From the NCBI GenBank assembly GCA_031285845.1, contig JAITVK010000022.1, forward strand, positions 1-64,000: a stretch of 64,000 nt of DNA, read 5' to 3'. Source of the DNA: Propionibacteriaceae bacterium. Its GTDB lineage: Bacteria > Actinomycetota > Actinomycetes > Propionibacteriales > Propionibacteriaceae. Shown here piece by piece: positions 1 to 7,583 of the stretch; positions within the stretch are counted from its first letter, which is position 1, and every line of letters starts with the position of its first letter. A program made the translations under genes and the position numbers. The notes under the pieces were generated by a model, which was not told where the DNA came from, made no database searches, and worked only from the letters and a program-made list of their open reading frames with translations.

Positions 1-49
1 ACCATTAAAAGCATCAATCAACCGATTGGCAACCCAGCAATGAACGCAA

Positions 50-115
50 GCCACGCGCTCAAACAACGTGAGGCACCAACACCAGCCACGCGCTCATTCC
101 TAACTGAGGCACTTC
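50..115. repeat. Imperfect direct repeat near the left edge
   Basis: The element CCACGCGCTCA followed after six to eight bases by TGAGGCAC occurs twice, at about 50-76 and 87-115. No gene was recognised in 1-187; this repeat and the hairpin at 156-179 are all I can point to there. Confidence 0.5.
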
Positions 116-155
116 GCTCATCGGTGACCGTACGACGCTGGACATCGTCGCCACG

Positions 156-179
156 GTCAAGCCGACAAGGCGGCTTGAC
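156..179 (-). terminator. Hairpin terminator after the Rpf-like gene
   Basis: GTCAAGCCG and CGGCTTGAC form a perfect 9-bp stem around a 6-nt loop, 9 bases past the stop codon of the minus-strand Rpf-like gene. There is no clear T tract, as is common in high-GC actinobacteria, so termination is inferred from position and stem strength. Confidence 0.6.
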
Positions 180-187
180 GAGATCGA

Positions 188-1348
188 TCAGTACCAGCCC
201 TTGGATTGGAAGGCGGCCCAACCACCGCACGGGGTGGAGTAGCGACCCTCGATGTAGCTGAGGCCCCACTTGATCTGGGTCTCAGGGTTGGTCTGCCAGT
301 CGGAGCCGAAGGCGGCCATCTTCGAACCCGGCAGAGCCTGCGGGATTCCGTACGCTCCGGACGGGTTGGCGGCAGTCGTGCGCCAACCGGACTCTTTGTT
401 CCACAAAGCCACCAGGCAATTGAACTCGGACTCGTCCCAGCCGCGTGCCAGCACCAAATCGTGGGCGATGGCCTGCGCCGAACCGGGGGTCACGCTCACT
501 GCGGGAGCGGAGGCGGCTGGAGCCTTGGTTCCGGTGGTGGTGACCTTAGTGACCGGTTCACGTGTGACGACCTCGGCCGTCACTGTCTCGGACACGACTT
601 GACCGTCATGGAGGACCTGGAGCACGGTCTGGGTCCGCACGCCCTCGACGCCTTCGGTCACAACTGTGACCTTGCCTTGAGTGGAGTCGGGGTCGTCCGA
701 ATTCTGTGTCTCGAAGGCGATCGCCACGTCGCGGTTGACCGTTTGTTCGTCGACACGAACCAGTGAGATGGGAAGCTTGTCGGTCAGCTGATCGGCGACC
801 AACGGGGTGATGACGTCGTTCTCGTCCCAGGCCAGCCCAAGATCGGTCAGAGCGTTGGCGACGGTTCCGAAAGAATGAATCGTCCGGGTTTGCCCGTCTG
901 CGGTGACGTCGACGTCGTAGCCGGTGTCCACCGTCAACGCCATGCCTTCGCGCGGTACAGAATCAGTTTGAGGCGCGGAGACCTGGATCGAGGATTCGCC
1001 CAATCCGAGGTCTTCAAGCACAGCGGACACTGTGGTGGAGTAGGTCCAGTAAGCACCGCGTTGGCCGTTGAGCGTCAAATCGATCAGTCGGGCGTACTCG
1101 ACCTCAATGACGGCCTGGTTCCCTGCGACGGCCTCCATGGACGGCGTGACTCGGTCGCGAGCTGAGACGGTCACACCTTCGTCGGCGAGCACTTCGGACA
1201 CTGAGCCATAGATGACGCTGACCGTTCGTGGCTGACCGTCGATGATGAGTGTGACGTCATGCCCAAGAAGAGGTTTGAGGCCGAACCCTGAGAATGTGAG
1301 GGCGAGAACCCCGACAACGGACAGGGCGATGGTCTTGATCACCGACAC
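188..1348 (-). CDS. Rpf-like secreted protein with DUF348, G5 and lysozyme-like domains
   Basis: Probable cell-wall-cleaving protein of 386 residues acting outside the membrane. An N-terminal hydrophobic segment (about residues 4-24) serves as signal or anchor. Three DUF348 (YabE-type) repeats follow (starting near residues 30, 88 and 143), then a G5 domain (about 215-275). The C-terminal part (about 295-386) is a transglycosylase-like fold with a likely catalytic Glu in NKESGW and the family's SGAYGIPQALPGSKMA segment. This architecture matches RpfB/YabE-like resuscitation or aggregation-promoting factors; the exact peptidoglycan bond cut is not deducible. The GTG start is supported by AAGGAG about 6 bases upstream. 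The gene stands alone, with a hairpin after its stop. Confidence 0.85.
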   Translation of the reverse strand: MSVIKTIALSVVGVLALTFSGFGLKPLLGHDVTLIIDGQPRTVSVIYGSVSEVLADEGVTVSARDRVTPSMEAVAGNQAVIEVEYARLIDLTLNGQRGAYWTYSTTVSAVLEDLGLGESSIQVSAPQTDSVPREGMALTVDTGYDVDVTADGQTRTIHSFGTVANALTDLGLAWDENDVITPLVADQLTDKLPISLVRVDEQTVNRDVAIAFETQNSDDPDSTQGKVTVVTEGVEGVRTQTVLQVLHDGQVVSETVTAEVVTREPVTKVTTTGTKAPAASAPAVSVTPGSAQAIAHDLVLARGWDESEFNCLVALWNKESGWRTTAANPSGAYGIPQALPGSKMAAFGSDWQTNPETQIKWGLSYIEGRYSTPCGGWAAFQSKGWY

Positions 1349-1494
1349 GCGGCACTCCTTCTGCAGTCATACGGACTGATGCCCGCATGCTCACAGAGTT
1401 TAGCCGAAGGCTGAGCGAAAACCAAGAAGTTCCTGAGAAAACTAAGGATGCGGCGCGTGCTCTGGTGTCGGCGCGTGAGACCCTGACGGCCGGA

Positions 1495-1704
1495 TCAGGC
1501 TGTGGTGACCGAGTAGTCGCCGGCCTCGTCCACCGCGTCCTCGATCAGGCCCAAACTGATCGGTGATTGCGAGGTCACGACCATCTGGCCGGATTCGAGA
1601 TCGACGTTGACATGGTCGACGCCTTCGATAGCGGACACCTCTTCGGTGACATGGGACACGCAGTGCTGGCAGGTCATGCCGTCGACGATGTAGCGGGTTT
1701 CCAT
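1495..1704 (-). CDS. Heavy-metal-associated domain protein, CopZ-like metallochaperone
   Basis: A small cytoplasmic protein of about 69 residues consisting of a single HMA domain. The metal-binding motif GMTCQHC lies near the N-terminus, and the ferredoxin-like fold pattern EEVSAIEGVDHVNVDLESG follows. Such proteins hand Cu(I) to a P-type ATPase or repressor. I chose ATG at 1704 because GAGGA lies six bases upstream; a GTG two codons earlier is too close to that site. No copper ATPase lies next to it in this window, so the partner must be elsewhere. It is transcribed away from the DnaA-box region and dnaB. Confidence 0.85.
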   Translation of the reverse strand: METRYIVDGMTCQHCVSHVTEEVSAIEGVDHVNVDLESGQMVVTSQSPISLGLIEDAVDEAGDYSVTTA

Positions 1705-1800
1705 TTTCACTCCTCAAATGGGTTGATGGCGGTGTTGTGTCACCATCATACGCGGCAGATGTCTAGCCGTCGGTGGACTGAAGCCTCGGATCGTCTGGGT

Positions 1801-2064
1801 TGTGGACAAGTATTGTGGATAAGTTCGTCGACGCCGCTAATACTCTGCTCGGCAAGCCGTGTCAAACGTCGTTCTTCCCGGGCGAGTCGCGGCGGTGTGA
1901 GGGGTCGCCGAGCCTCAGTTTAGGCGTGAATTCCGGGCAATTTCCGTCGCGGGACCATCGGTCCAAGTGGTACGGCAGATTGGCTATTCATCTGGCTGAG
2001 TTATCCCCCTCTTGTCCACAACCCCCTGTGGATAACTCCGCGCTTGGCGGCGGGTTTATCCACA
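1801..2064. promoter_or_regulatory. Cluster of DnaA boxes upstream of dnaB
   Basis: Five strong DnaA-box sequences lie in 264 bp: TTATCCACA-type at 1814-1822 (minus), 2027-2035 (minus) and 2056-2064 (plus), and TTGTCCACA-type at 1801-1809 (minus) and 2012-2020 (plus). A weaker TTATCCCCC sits at 2001-2009, and near-matches follow at 2074-2090. No gene is visible in the 566-bp interval 1705-2270. The cluster could be a replication-origin segment, a DnaA-titration site or a DnaA-controlled dnaB promoter. dnaA and dnaN are not in the window, and I see no obvious AT-rich unwinding element. Confidence 0.7.
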
Positions 2065-2270
2065 TCCGAGGTCTGTGAACATGTGGATCGTGAGTTAGGT
2101 TCGCCGTACGAACCGGGGTAGGTTTCCAGCCGAAGCCAGCCAGCGGGTCCACAAAATGTCTGAGGTCGCCGATAGTCTTCGCAGCACCCGTTGGGGTGGG
2201 CCAGCGCGGTGTGGATCTGGGCGCGAGTTCACGTCCAGTTGGCAGGCTTCGTCCAAGATGAGGAGGGCAC

Positions 2271-3659
2271 GTGACAATCGCTCAAGAGCTCACGTACGCG
2301 CGAGAGGATGGCCCTGATCGGGTGCCCCCGCAGGATGTGGCCGCTGAGCAGTCCGTCTTGGGCGCGATGCTGATGAGCAAAGACGCCATCGCGAACGTCA
2401 TGGGTTTGCTGAGGGGGACGGACTTCTACCGCCCGGCTCATGAACTGATCTTCGACACCATCTTGGATTTGTATAGCAAGGGCGAACCGGCCGACGCCAT
2501 CACGGTCGCGGCCGAGTTGGCCAAACAAGGCGAGATCGCCCGCGTCGGCGGGCATGTGTACATCCACGATCTGCTCGCCTCGGTCTCGATCGCGGCCAAC
2601 GCCAGCTTCTATGCGGAGATCGTCCGCGAGAAAGCCATTTTGCGCCGACTGGTCGACGCCTCGATTCGGATCGCCCAACTCGGCTACGCCGGTCAGGGTG
2701 ACGTCGACGAGATCGTCGATCAGGCTCAGCAGGCGATTTATGAAGTGTCCGACGGAGCCAGCGGGGAAGACTATCGCCAGGTCTCGGAGCTGTTGCAGAT
2801 CACCTGGGACGAGATGGACGCCCTGGCTTCGCAAGGGGGGCGATTCTCTGGCGTCCCGACGGGATTCACCGATCTGGACGGCCTGACCAATGGCCTGCAT
2901 CCGGGGCAGATGATCATCGTCGCCGCTCGCCCAGCCGTCGGCAAATCGACGCTGGCGTTGGATTTCGCTCGCAACGCGGCCGTGCACAACCGCATGACCA
3001 CAGCGGTCTTCTCGTTGGAGATGAGCGCCTCGGAGATCATGATGAGGCTGTTGTCGGCTGAGGCGTCGGTTCCACTGGAGAACATTCGTACCGGTCGGTT
3101 GGATGACTACTGGGACAATTTGTCGGCGGTGACATCCCGATTGAGTGCGGCGCCGCTGTTCATCGACGATTCTCCCAATCTGACGATGATGGAGATCCGG
3201 GCAAAGGCCCGTCGGCTCAAACAGCATCACGACTTGAAGATGGTCGTCATCGATTACATCCAGTTGATGAGTTCGGGCCGAAAAGTCGAGTCGAGGCAGT
3301 TGGAGGTGTCTGATTTCTCGCGTCAGATCAAACTGATGGCCAAGGAACTCGACATCCCGGTCATCGCGATCTCGCAGCTGAACCGAGGCACGGAGGCGCG
3401 AGCCGACAAGAAGCCGATGCTGTCTGACTTGAGGGAGTCCGGTTCGTTGGAGCAGGACGCCGACGTGGTCATCCTGTTGCACCGAGCCGATGTTTACAAC
3501 AAAGAGGAGCGTCCAGGCGAGGCTGACCTGATCGTGGCCAAGCATAGGAACGGACGAACCGAGACACTTCAGGTCATCTTCCAAGGGCGTCTGTCGCGCT
3601 TTGTGGATGACCCCGATTCGGGGTTCCGCAACAGCGCCGACCATGAGCTGGGCGGTTGA
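2271..3659 (+). CDS. dnaB: Replicative DNA helicase DnaB
   Basis: Hexameric 5'-3' helicase that unwinds DNA at the replication fork. The 462-residue length is normal. The N-terminal primase-interacting domain spans about residues 15-115, and the RecA-like motor follows with Walker A ARPAVGKST near residue 220 and Walker B VVIDYIQLM near residue 325. No intein interrupts the P-loop, unlike some mycobacterial DnaBs. The GTG start has AGGAGG at 2261-2266. The gene is monocistronic here and preceded by the DnaA-box cluster. In many actinobacteria it follows rplI directly, but rplI lies about 20 kb to the right. Confidence 0.97.
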   Translation: MTIAQELTYAREDGPDRVPPQDVAAEQSVLGAMLMSKDAIANVMGLLRGTDFYRPAHELIFDTILDLYSKGEPADAITVAAELAKQGEIARVGGHVYIHDLLASVSIAANASFYAEIVREKAILRRLVDASIRIAQLGYAGQGDVDEIVDQAQQAIYEVSDGASGEDYRQVSELLQITWDEMDALASQGGRFSGVPTGFTDLDGLTNGLHPGQMIIVAARPAVGKSTLALDFARNAAVHNRMTTAVFSLEMSASEIMMRLLSAEASVPLENIRTGRLDDYWDNLSAVTSRLSAAPLFIDDSPNLTMMEIRAKARRLKQHHDLKMVVIDYIQLMSSGRKVESRQLEVSDFSRQIKLMAKELDIPVIAISQLNRGTEARADKKPMLSDLRESGSLEQDADVVILLHRADVYNKEERPGEADLIVAKHRNGRTETLQVIFQGRLSRFVDDPDSGFRNSADHELGG

Positions 3660-3687
3660 TCGGCGTTTGACCCATCCAGGTGGGCCG

Positions 3688-3732
3688 GTCGTCGCGCAGG
3701 CAGTCCTCGCGCAAGTGGTCCTCGCGCAGGTG
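3688..3732. repeat. Three 15-bp tandem units
   Basis: Three imperfect copies of a 15-bp unit (form GTCCTCGCGCAGGTG) lie at 3688-3702, 3703-3717 and 3718-3732, between dnaB and pepN. No gene is recognised in 3660-3942. Confidence 0.55.
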
Positions 3733-3942
3733 GTCGACGTCGGGGCGGGCTGAGTGATGGCGCAGCCGTGAAACTTTCAGCTCCGACCGAGCCGGCCAAG
3801 AGCGCATCGACACTGCGTATTGCATGATGACAAGCGATGATCGGCCGATGGACCGGTGAGGTGGTGGTCTCATCAGGGGGGCAAACCTGCAAGAATAGAC
3901 GGGTGCGCTTCTGGCGCCACGACAGGGAAGGACGACGAAACG

Positions 3943-6573
3943 ATGCCAGGATACAATCTCACGCGAGCCGAAGCGGAAGCCAGGGCTGAACTCATCACGG
4001 TTCAGGGGTATGACATCACCCTAGACTTGACGGCTCAGGGGGAGACCTTCCCCTCGACGACGACGATTCGTTTCACCTGCGCCACACCTGGGGCCTCGAC
4101 CTTCCTCGACCTGATCGCGCCATCCGTGACTCGCATCAGCCTCAACGGCCTCGAGCTGGATCCGGGGGAAGTCTTCAGTGACTCACGTATCCAGTTGTCG
4201 AATCTGAAAGCGGACAACACCGTCACCATCGAAGCGCAGGCGGCGTACTCCCACACCGGTGAGGGGCTGCACCGTTTCACTGATCCCGTGGACGACCAGA
4301 CTTACATCTACACCCAGTGCGAGGTCGCCGACGCCCGTCGCTTCTTCGCCTGTTTCGAACAGCCCGACCTGAAATCGCAGTTCGTCTTCCATGTCATCGC
4401 GCCAGCGCAGTGGACCGTGATCTCGAATCGTCCCACCCCTGAACCCGTTCCCGGCGACGGCGTGGGGGTTCAGGCTGGAACGGCCGGGGTGTGGAACTTC
4501 GAGCCGACCGTGACGATGTCCACCTATCTGACGGCGGTCATCGCTGGTCCGTATCGCCGTTGGGACGACCTCTATGAGTCCACCGACGGTCGCCAGATTC
4601 CGCTGGGAGCGTTCGTCCGCGAGTCGATGGCGAGCTACTTCGACGCCGAGGAGATCTTCGACGTCACCAAACGCGGTTTCGGGTTTTACGAGCAGGCGTT
4701 CGGCGTCCCGTACCCCTATGACAAGTACGACCAGGCTTTCGTGCCGCAGTACAACGCCGGGGCGATGGAGAACATTGGCGCTATCACCTTGACTGAGGAT
4801 CGCTATGTCTTCCGTTCCAAGCCGGTGGCCGCACTGGTCGACGCGCGGGCGAACACCATTCTTCATGAGCAGGCCCACATGTGGTTCGGTGACCTGGTGA
4901 CCATGAAGTGGTGGAACGACCTGTGGCTCAACGAGTCCTTCGCTGAGTTCATGTCCCATCTGGCTGCGGTCAACACTCGGTGGCCGAACGCGTGGGCCGA
5001 CTTCTTGGCTCAGCGCAAACTGGTCGGTTACGAGCAGGATCAGCTGCCCACGACTCATCCGATCGTGGCGAACATCCGCGATCTGGCTGATGTCGAAGTC
5101 AACTTCGACATGATCACGTACGCCAAAGGCGCCTCCGTGCTCAAGCAGTTGGTCGCCTGGGTCGGTCAGGACAACTTCCTGACCGGTGTGCATTCGTATT
5201 TGACCAAGCACGCCTGGGGCAACGCCACGCTGCATGATTTCCTGACCGAAGTCGAACAGGCCTCCGGGCGCGACCTGACCGAGTGGTCCACATTGTGGCT
5301 GGAAGAAGCCGGGGTCACCATCTTGCGGCCCGAAATCGTCGGGCGTCGCGAAGGGGTTTATGAGCGGGTGACGATCCTCCAGGAGATCCCCGAGGTCTAT
5401 TCGCGTTTCGGTCAGATCCCTCATCGTGACCTGCCACCGGTCGAGGTCCATCCCAGTCTGCGTCCCCACCATCTCGCCGTCGCCGGGTACGTTTTCGGTG
5501 ATGGTGAGATGACCCGGGCGTGGAGTCATGAGGTGGATGTCGCCGGGGCGTCGACCGATCTGCCTGAGTTGGTCGGGCAGGTCATCCCTGATCTGCTCAT
5601 CATCAACGACGGCGACCTGACGTACGCCAAACTGCGGCTGGACAAGGCTGGCCTTGAGGTGTTGCCGCGGGTGTTGGAGCAGATCGACGACCCGCTGACA
5701 CGGGCCTTGGTGTGGGGCAGTTTGTGGGACAGCCTGCGCGACGGCGAGTTGTCCGCTCGGACTTATGTCGATCTGGTCTTAGGCGCGATCGAACGCGAAG
5801 ACTCCTCGACCACGGTGTTGTCACTGTTGGCGCGGCTACGTCAAACCTTGAAGCTTTATGTCGCCGCCGAGTTCCGGGCTGAGACCCAAGACGACGCGGC
5901 CGCTCAGTTGGTCGGGCTCGCGATGCGGGCCGATCCTGGCTCTGACCAGCAGTTGCAATTCTTCAAGGCCTTCGCCGCCTTGGCCTGCAACGACACCCAG
6001 TGGCGGTTCATCGCCGGTGTTCTCGATGGGGTCGAGGAGGTTCCAGGCCTGCTCGTCGACACGGATTTGCGTTGGGAGCTGCTGACGGATCTGGTGGCCG
6101 TCTCCGTGCGTGGTGCGAGCGACATCGACGCCGAACTGGCCAAGGACGACACGATTTCCGGCCTGGAGCGTGCGGCCGGAGCGCGAGCGGCACTGCCGAG
6201 CGCCGAAGCCAAGCGGGCCGCTTGGCGCGCCGGGGTGTTCGACGAGTCGGTCACCAACGCCGCTCAGCGACACATCCTGGCCGGTTTCACGAAGGTCGCC
6301 GACCCGGTTCAACTGCGCGACTACGCCATTGAGTTCTTCGCTCAGATCGAACAGGTGTGGGTCACGCGTTCGCGCGAGATGGCTCAGAATGTCGTCAAGT
6401 TGGCTTACCCGGTGGCTTCGGTCAATGATCCAGAAATCGATGTGGTCGAGATGGCTGACTTGTGGCTTGATCGGCTGGGGGCCAAGTTGCCCGCTTTGCG
6501 TCGGTTGATCCTGGTCGGGCGTGAAGAGACTCTTCGGGCCAGGGCTGCTCAGGCGGTGGACGCCGCCGCTTGA
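3943..6573 (+). CDS. pepN: Aminopeptidase N (M1 family zinc metallopeptidase)
   Basis: Cytoplasmic aminopeptidase removing N-terminal residues from peptides. The 876-residue length is typical of actinobacterial PepN. The substrate-recognition motif GAMEN lies near residue 273. The zinc site is HEQAH near 308, with the distal Glu ligand in WLNESFAEF about 20 residues on. The C-terminal ERAP1-like helical domain fills the last ~350 residues. I chose ATG 3943 (protein begins MPGYNLTRAEA) because GGAAGGAC lies just upstream and the family's first strand follows directly; an in-frame upstream ATG at 3856 would add 29 unrelated residues. It stands alone and is convergent with the hemolysin III gene. 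Confidence 0.96.
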   Translation: MPGYNLTRAEAEARAELITVQGYDITLDLTAQGETFPSTTTIRFTCATPGASTFLDLIAPSVTRISLNGLELDPGEVFSDSRIQLSNLKADNTVTIEAQAAYSHTGEGLHRFTDPVDDQTYIYTQCEVADARRFFACFEQPDLKSQFVFHVIAPAQWTVISNRPTPEPVPGDGVGVQAGTAGVWNFEPTVTMSTYLTAVIAGPYRRWDDLYESTDGRQIPLGAFVRESMASYFDAEEIFDVTKRGFGFYEQAFGVPYPYDKYDQAFVPQYNAGAMENIGAITLTEDRYVFRSKPVAALVDARANTILHEQAHMWFGDLVTMKWWNDLWLNESFAEFMSHLAAVNTRWPNAWADFLAQRKLVGYEQDQLPTTHPIVANIRDLADVEVNFDMITYAKGASVLKQLVAWVGQDNFLTGVHSYLTKHAWGNATLHDFLTEVEQASGRDLTEWSTLWLEEAGVTILRPEIVGRREGVYERVTILQEIPEVYSRFGQIPHRDLPPVEVHPSLRPHHLAVAGYVFGDGEMTRAWSHEVDVAGASTDLPELVGQVIPDLLIINDGDLTYAKLRLDKAGLEVLPRVLEQIDDPLTRALVWGSLWDSLRDGELSARTYVDLVLGAIEREDSSTTVLSLLARLRQTLKLYVAAEFRAETQDDAAAQLVGLAMRADPGSDQQLQFFKAFAALACNDTQWRFIAGVLDGVEEVPGLLVDTDLRWELLTDLVAVSVRGASDIDAELAKDDTISGLERAAGARAALPSAEAKRAAWRAGVFDESVTNAAQRHILAGFTKVADPVQLRDYAIEFFAQIEQVWVTRSREMAQNVVKLAYPVASVNDPEIDVVEMADLWLDRLGAKLPALRRLILVGREETLRARAAQAVDAAA

Positions 6574-6633
6574 GGCCGCTGGTTCGCCTCGGTGAGCTTG
6601 TCGCTTCGGTGAGCTTTCGGCCTCACTGCGTGA

Positions 6634-7362
6634 TCACGACATCAGGTGGAGCACGCAGAGGAGAACGGCTGTCCAGTGACAGAAGGCCGCGATCACCGTA
6701 CAAGAGTGGAAGACTTCGTGGAAGCCAAACCATTTTGGCGACGGATTCGGCCATTTTCGCGAATAGACGACCGCACCGAGCGAGTACACCACCCCGCCGA
6801 CGATGACCAAGACGACGATCGCGATCCCCCCGCTGGCGGCGAACTGCGGCAACCACCACAGGGCTGTCCACCCCATGACGACGTACATCGCGGTGTAGAG
6901 CCGTCGAGGCGCGCTCAGCCACAGGACCCGGAAGAGCACTCCGGCCACAGCCAATCCCCAGATCAGCGACAAGATGATGATTCGGGAGGTTCCGGTGAGC
7001 AGGATCACGGACAAGGGCGTGTAGGTTCCGGCGACGAACAGGTAGATGTTCGAGTGGTCGATGCGGCGCAGGACTGCTTTGGTGGTCGCAGACCAGTTGC
7101 CGATGTGATAGGTCGCCGAGTTGCCGAACAGGAGCAGGGCGCAGCCGAGGTAGATCGCCAGCGCGGCTTTCACCCCTGCTGACGGGGCGACACAGATCAG
7201 GACGATGATGCCCGCGCCGAGCAGGGGCACAGTCGCCGCATGCAGCCAGCCGCGCAGCTTGGGTTTCGGTTCGGCGGTGACCGGTGCGGTCGCAATCGTG
7301 GCGGACGCCGGCTCGTCCGAGGCGTTCGGTGTTGGCGGGGAGGGGACAGTGGAGTTCCGCAT
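6634..7362 (-). CDS. Hemolysin III / PAQR-family membrane protein
   Basis: A 242-residue protein with about seven transmembrane helices. The family's conserved polar residues are present: SATYH after TM2, RIDHSNIYLFVAGTYTP in TM3, and the C-terminal HEVFHSCTVIAAFCHW with metal-ligand-type histidines. Hemolysin III proteins resemble eukaryotic PAQR/adiponectin receptors, and their bacterial role is poorly defined. The N-terminal ~35 residues are a Pro/Ala-rich cytoplasmic extension. AAGGAG precedes the ATG. In Mycobacterium tuberculosis the homologous pair Rv1085c-Rv1086 places such a gene divergently beside a short-chain Z-prenyl synthase; here the same pair is separated by a surface-protein gene. 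Confidence 0.9.
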   Translation of the reverse strand: MRNSTVPSPPTPNASDEPASATIATAPVTAEPKPKLRGWLHAATVPLLGAGIIVLICVAPSAGVKAALAIYLGCALLLFGNSATYHIGNWSATTKAVLRRIDHSNIYLFVAGTYTPLSVILLTGTSRIIILSLIWGLAVAGVLFRVLWLSAPRRLYTAMYVVMGWTALWWLPQFAASGGIAIVVLVIVGGVVYSLGAVVYSRKWPNPSPKWFGFHEVFHSCTVIAAFCHWTAVLLCVLHLMS

Positions 7363-7387
7363 CAGGCTCCTTGGGTACGGTGACGTA

Positions 7388-7405
7388 ACCTACGCTACCG
7401 TAGGT
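7388..7405. promoter_or_regulatory. Palindromic operator upstream of the hemolysin III gene
   Basis: ACCTACG and CGTAGGT form a perfect 7-bp inverted repeat around CTAC, 26 bases upstream of the hemolysin III start. Its shape and position suit a dimeric TetR-type repressor overlapping the promoter. No TetR gene is adjacent, so the regulator is unknown. Confidence 0.55.
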
Positions 7406-7470
7406 AGTCTACTCCCTTGTTCTTGATGAGGGGCGGTTCGTAGGACGATCGATGAGCAAAAGAGACCTTG

Positions 7471-7503
7471 CACATTGACTCATGGCAATCAATGTGATCT
7501 TAT
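7471..7503 (+). promoter_or_regulatory. Promoter with embedded inverted repeat before the surface protein gene
   Basis: TTGACT at 7475-7480 and TCTTAT at 7498-7503 are spaced by 17 bases and look like a sigma-70-type promoter. An inverted repeat CACATTG (7471-7477) / CAATGTG (7490-7496) overlaps the -35 box and spacer and may be an operator. The ATG of the surface protein lies about 80 bases downstream. Confidence 0.45.
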
Positions 7504-7583
7504 GTCCCTAGCATCACCACTGACAGCCTGTGGGGCCTTCCCGCCGTCACCGTCATGGATGCCTCGGGCGAAAAGGAGTGTTC

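Noticed and set aside
1801-2064. Calling the DnaA-box cluster the chromosomal origin oriC
   Set aside because: No dnaA or dnaN gene flanks it and no clear AT-rich unwinding region is visible, so only a DnaA-binding cluster is supported.
4183-5529. Long minus-strand frame opposite pepN
   Set aside because: Shadow of the PepN catalytic domain; composition and lack of motifs argue against a gene.
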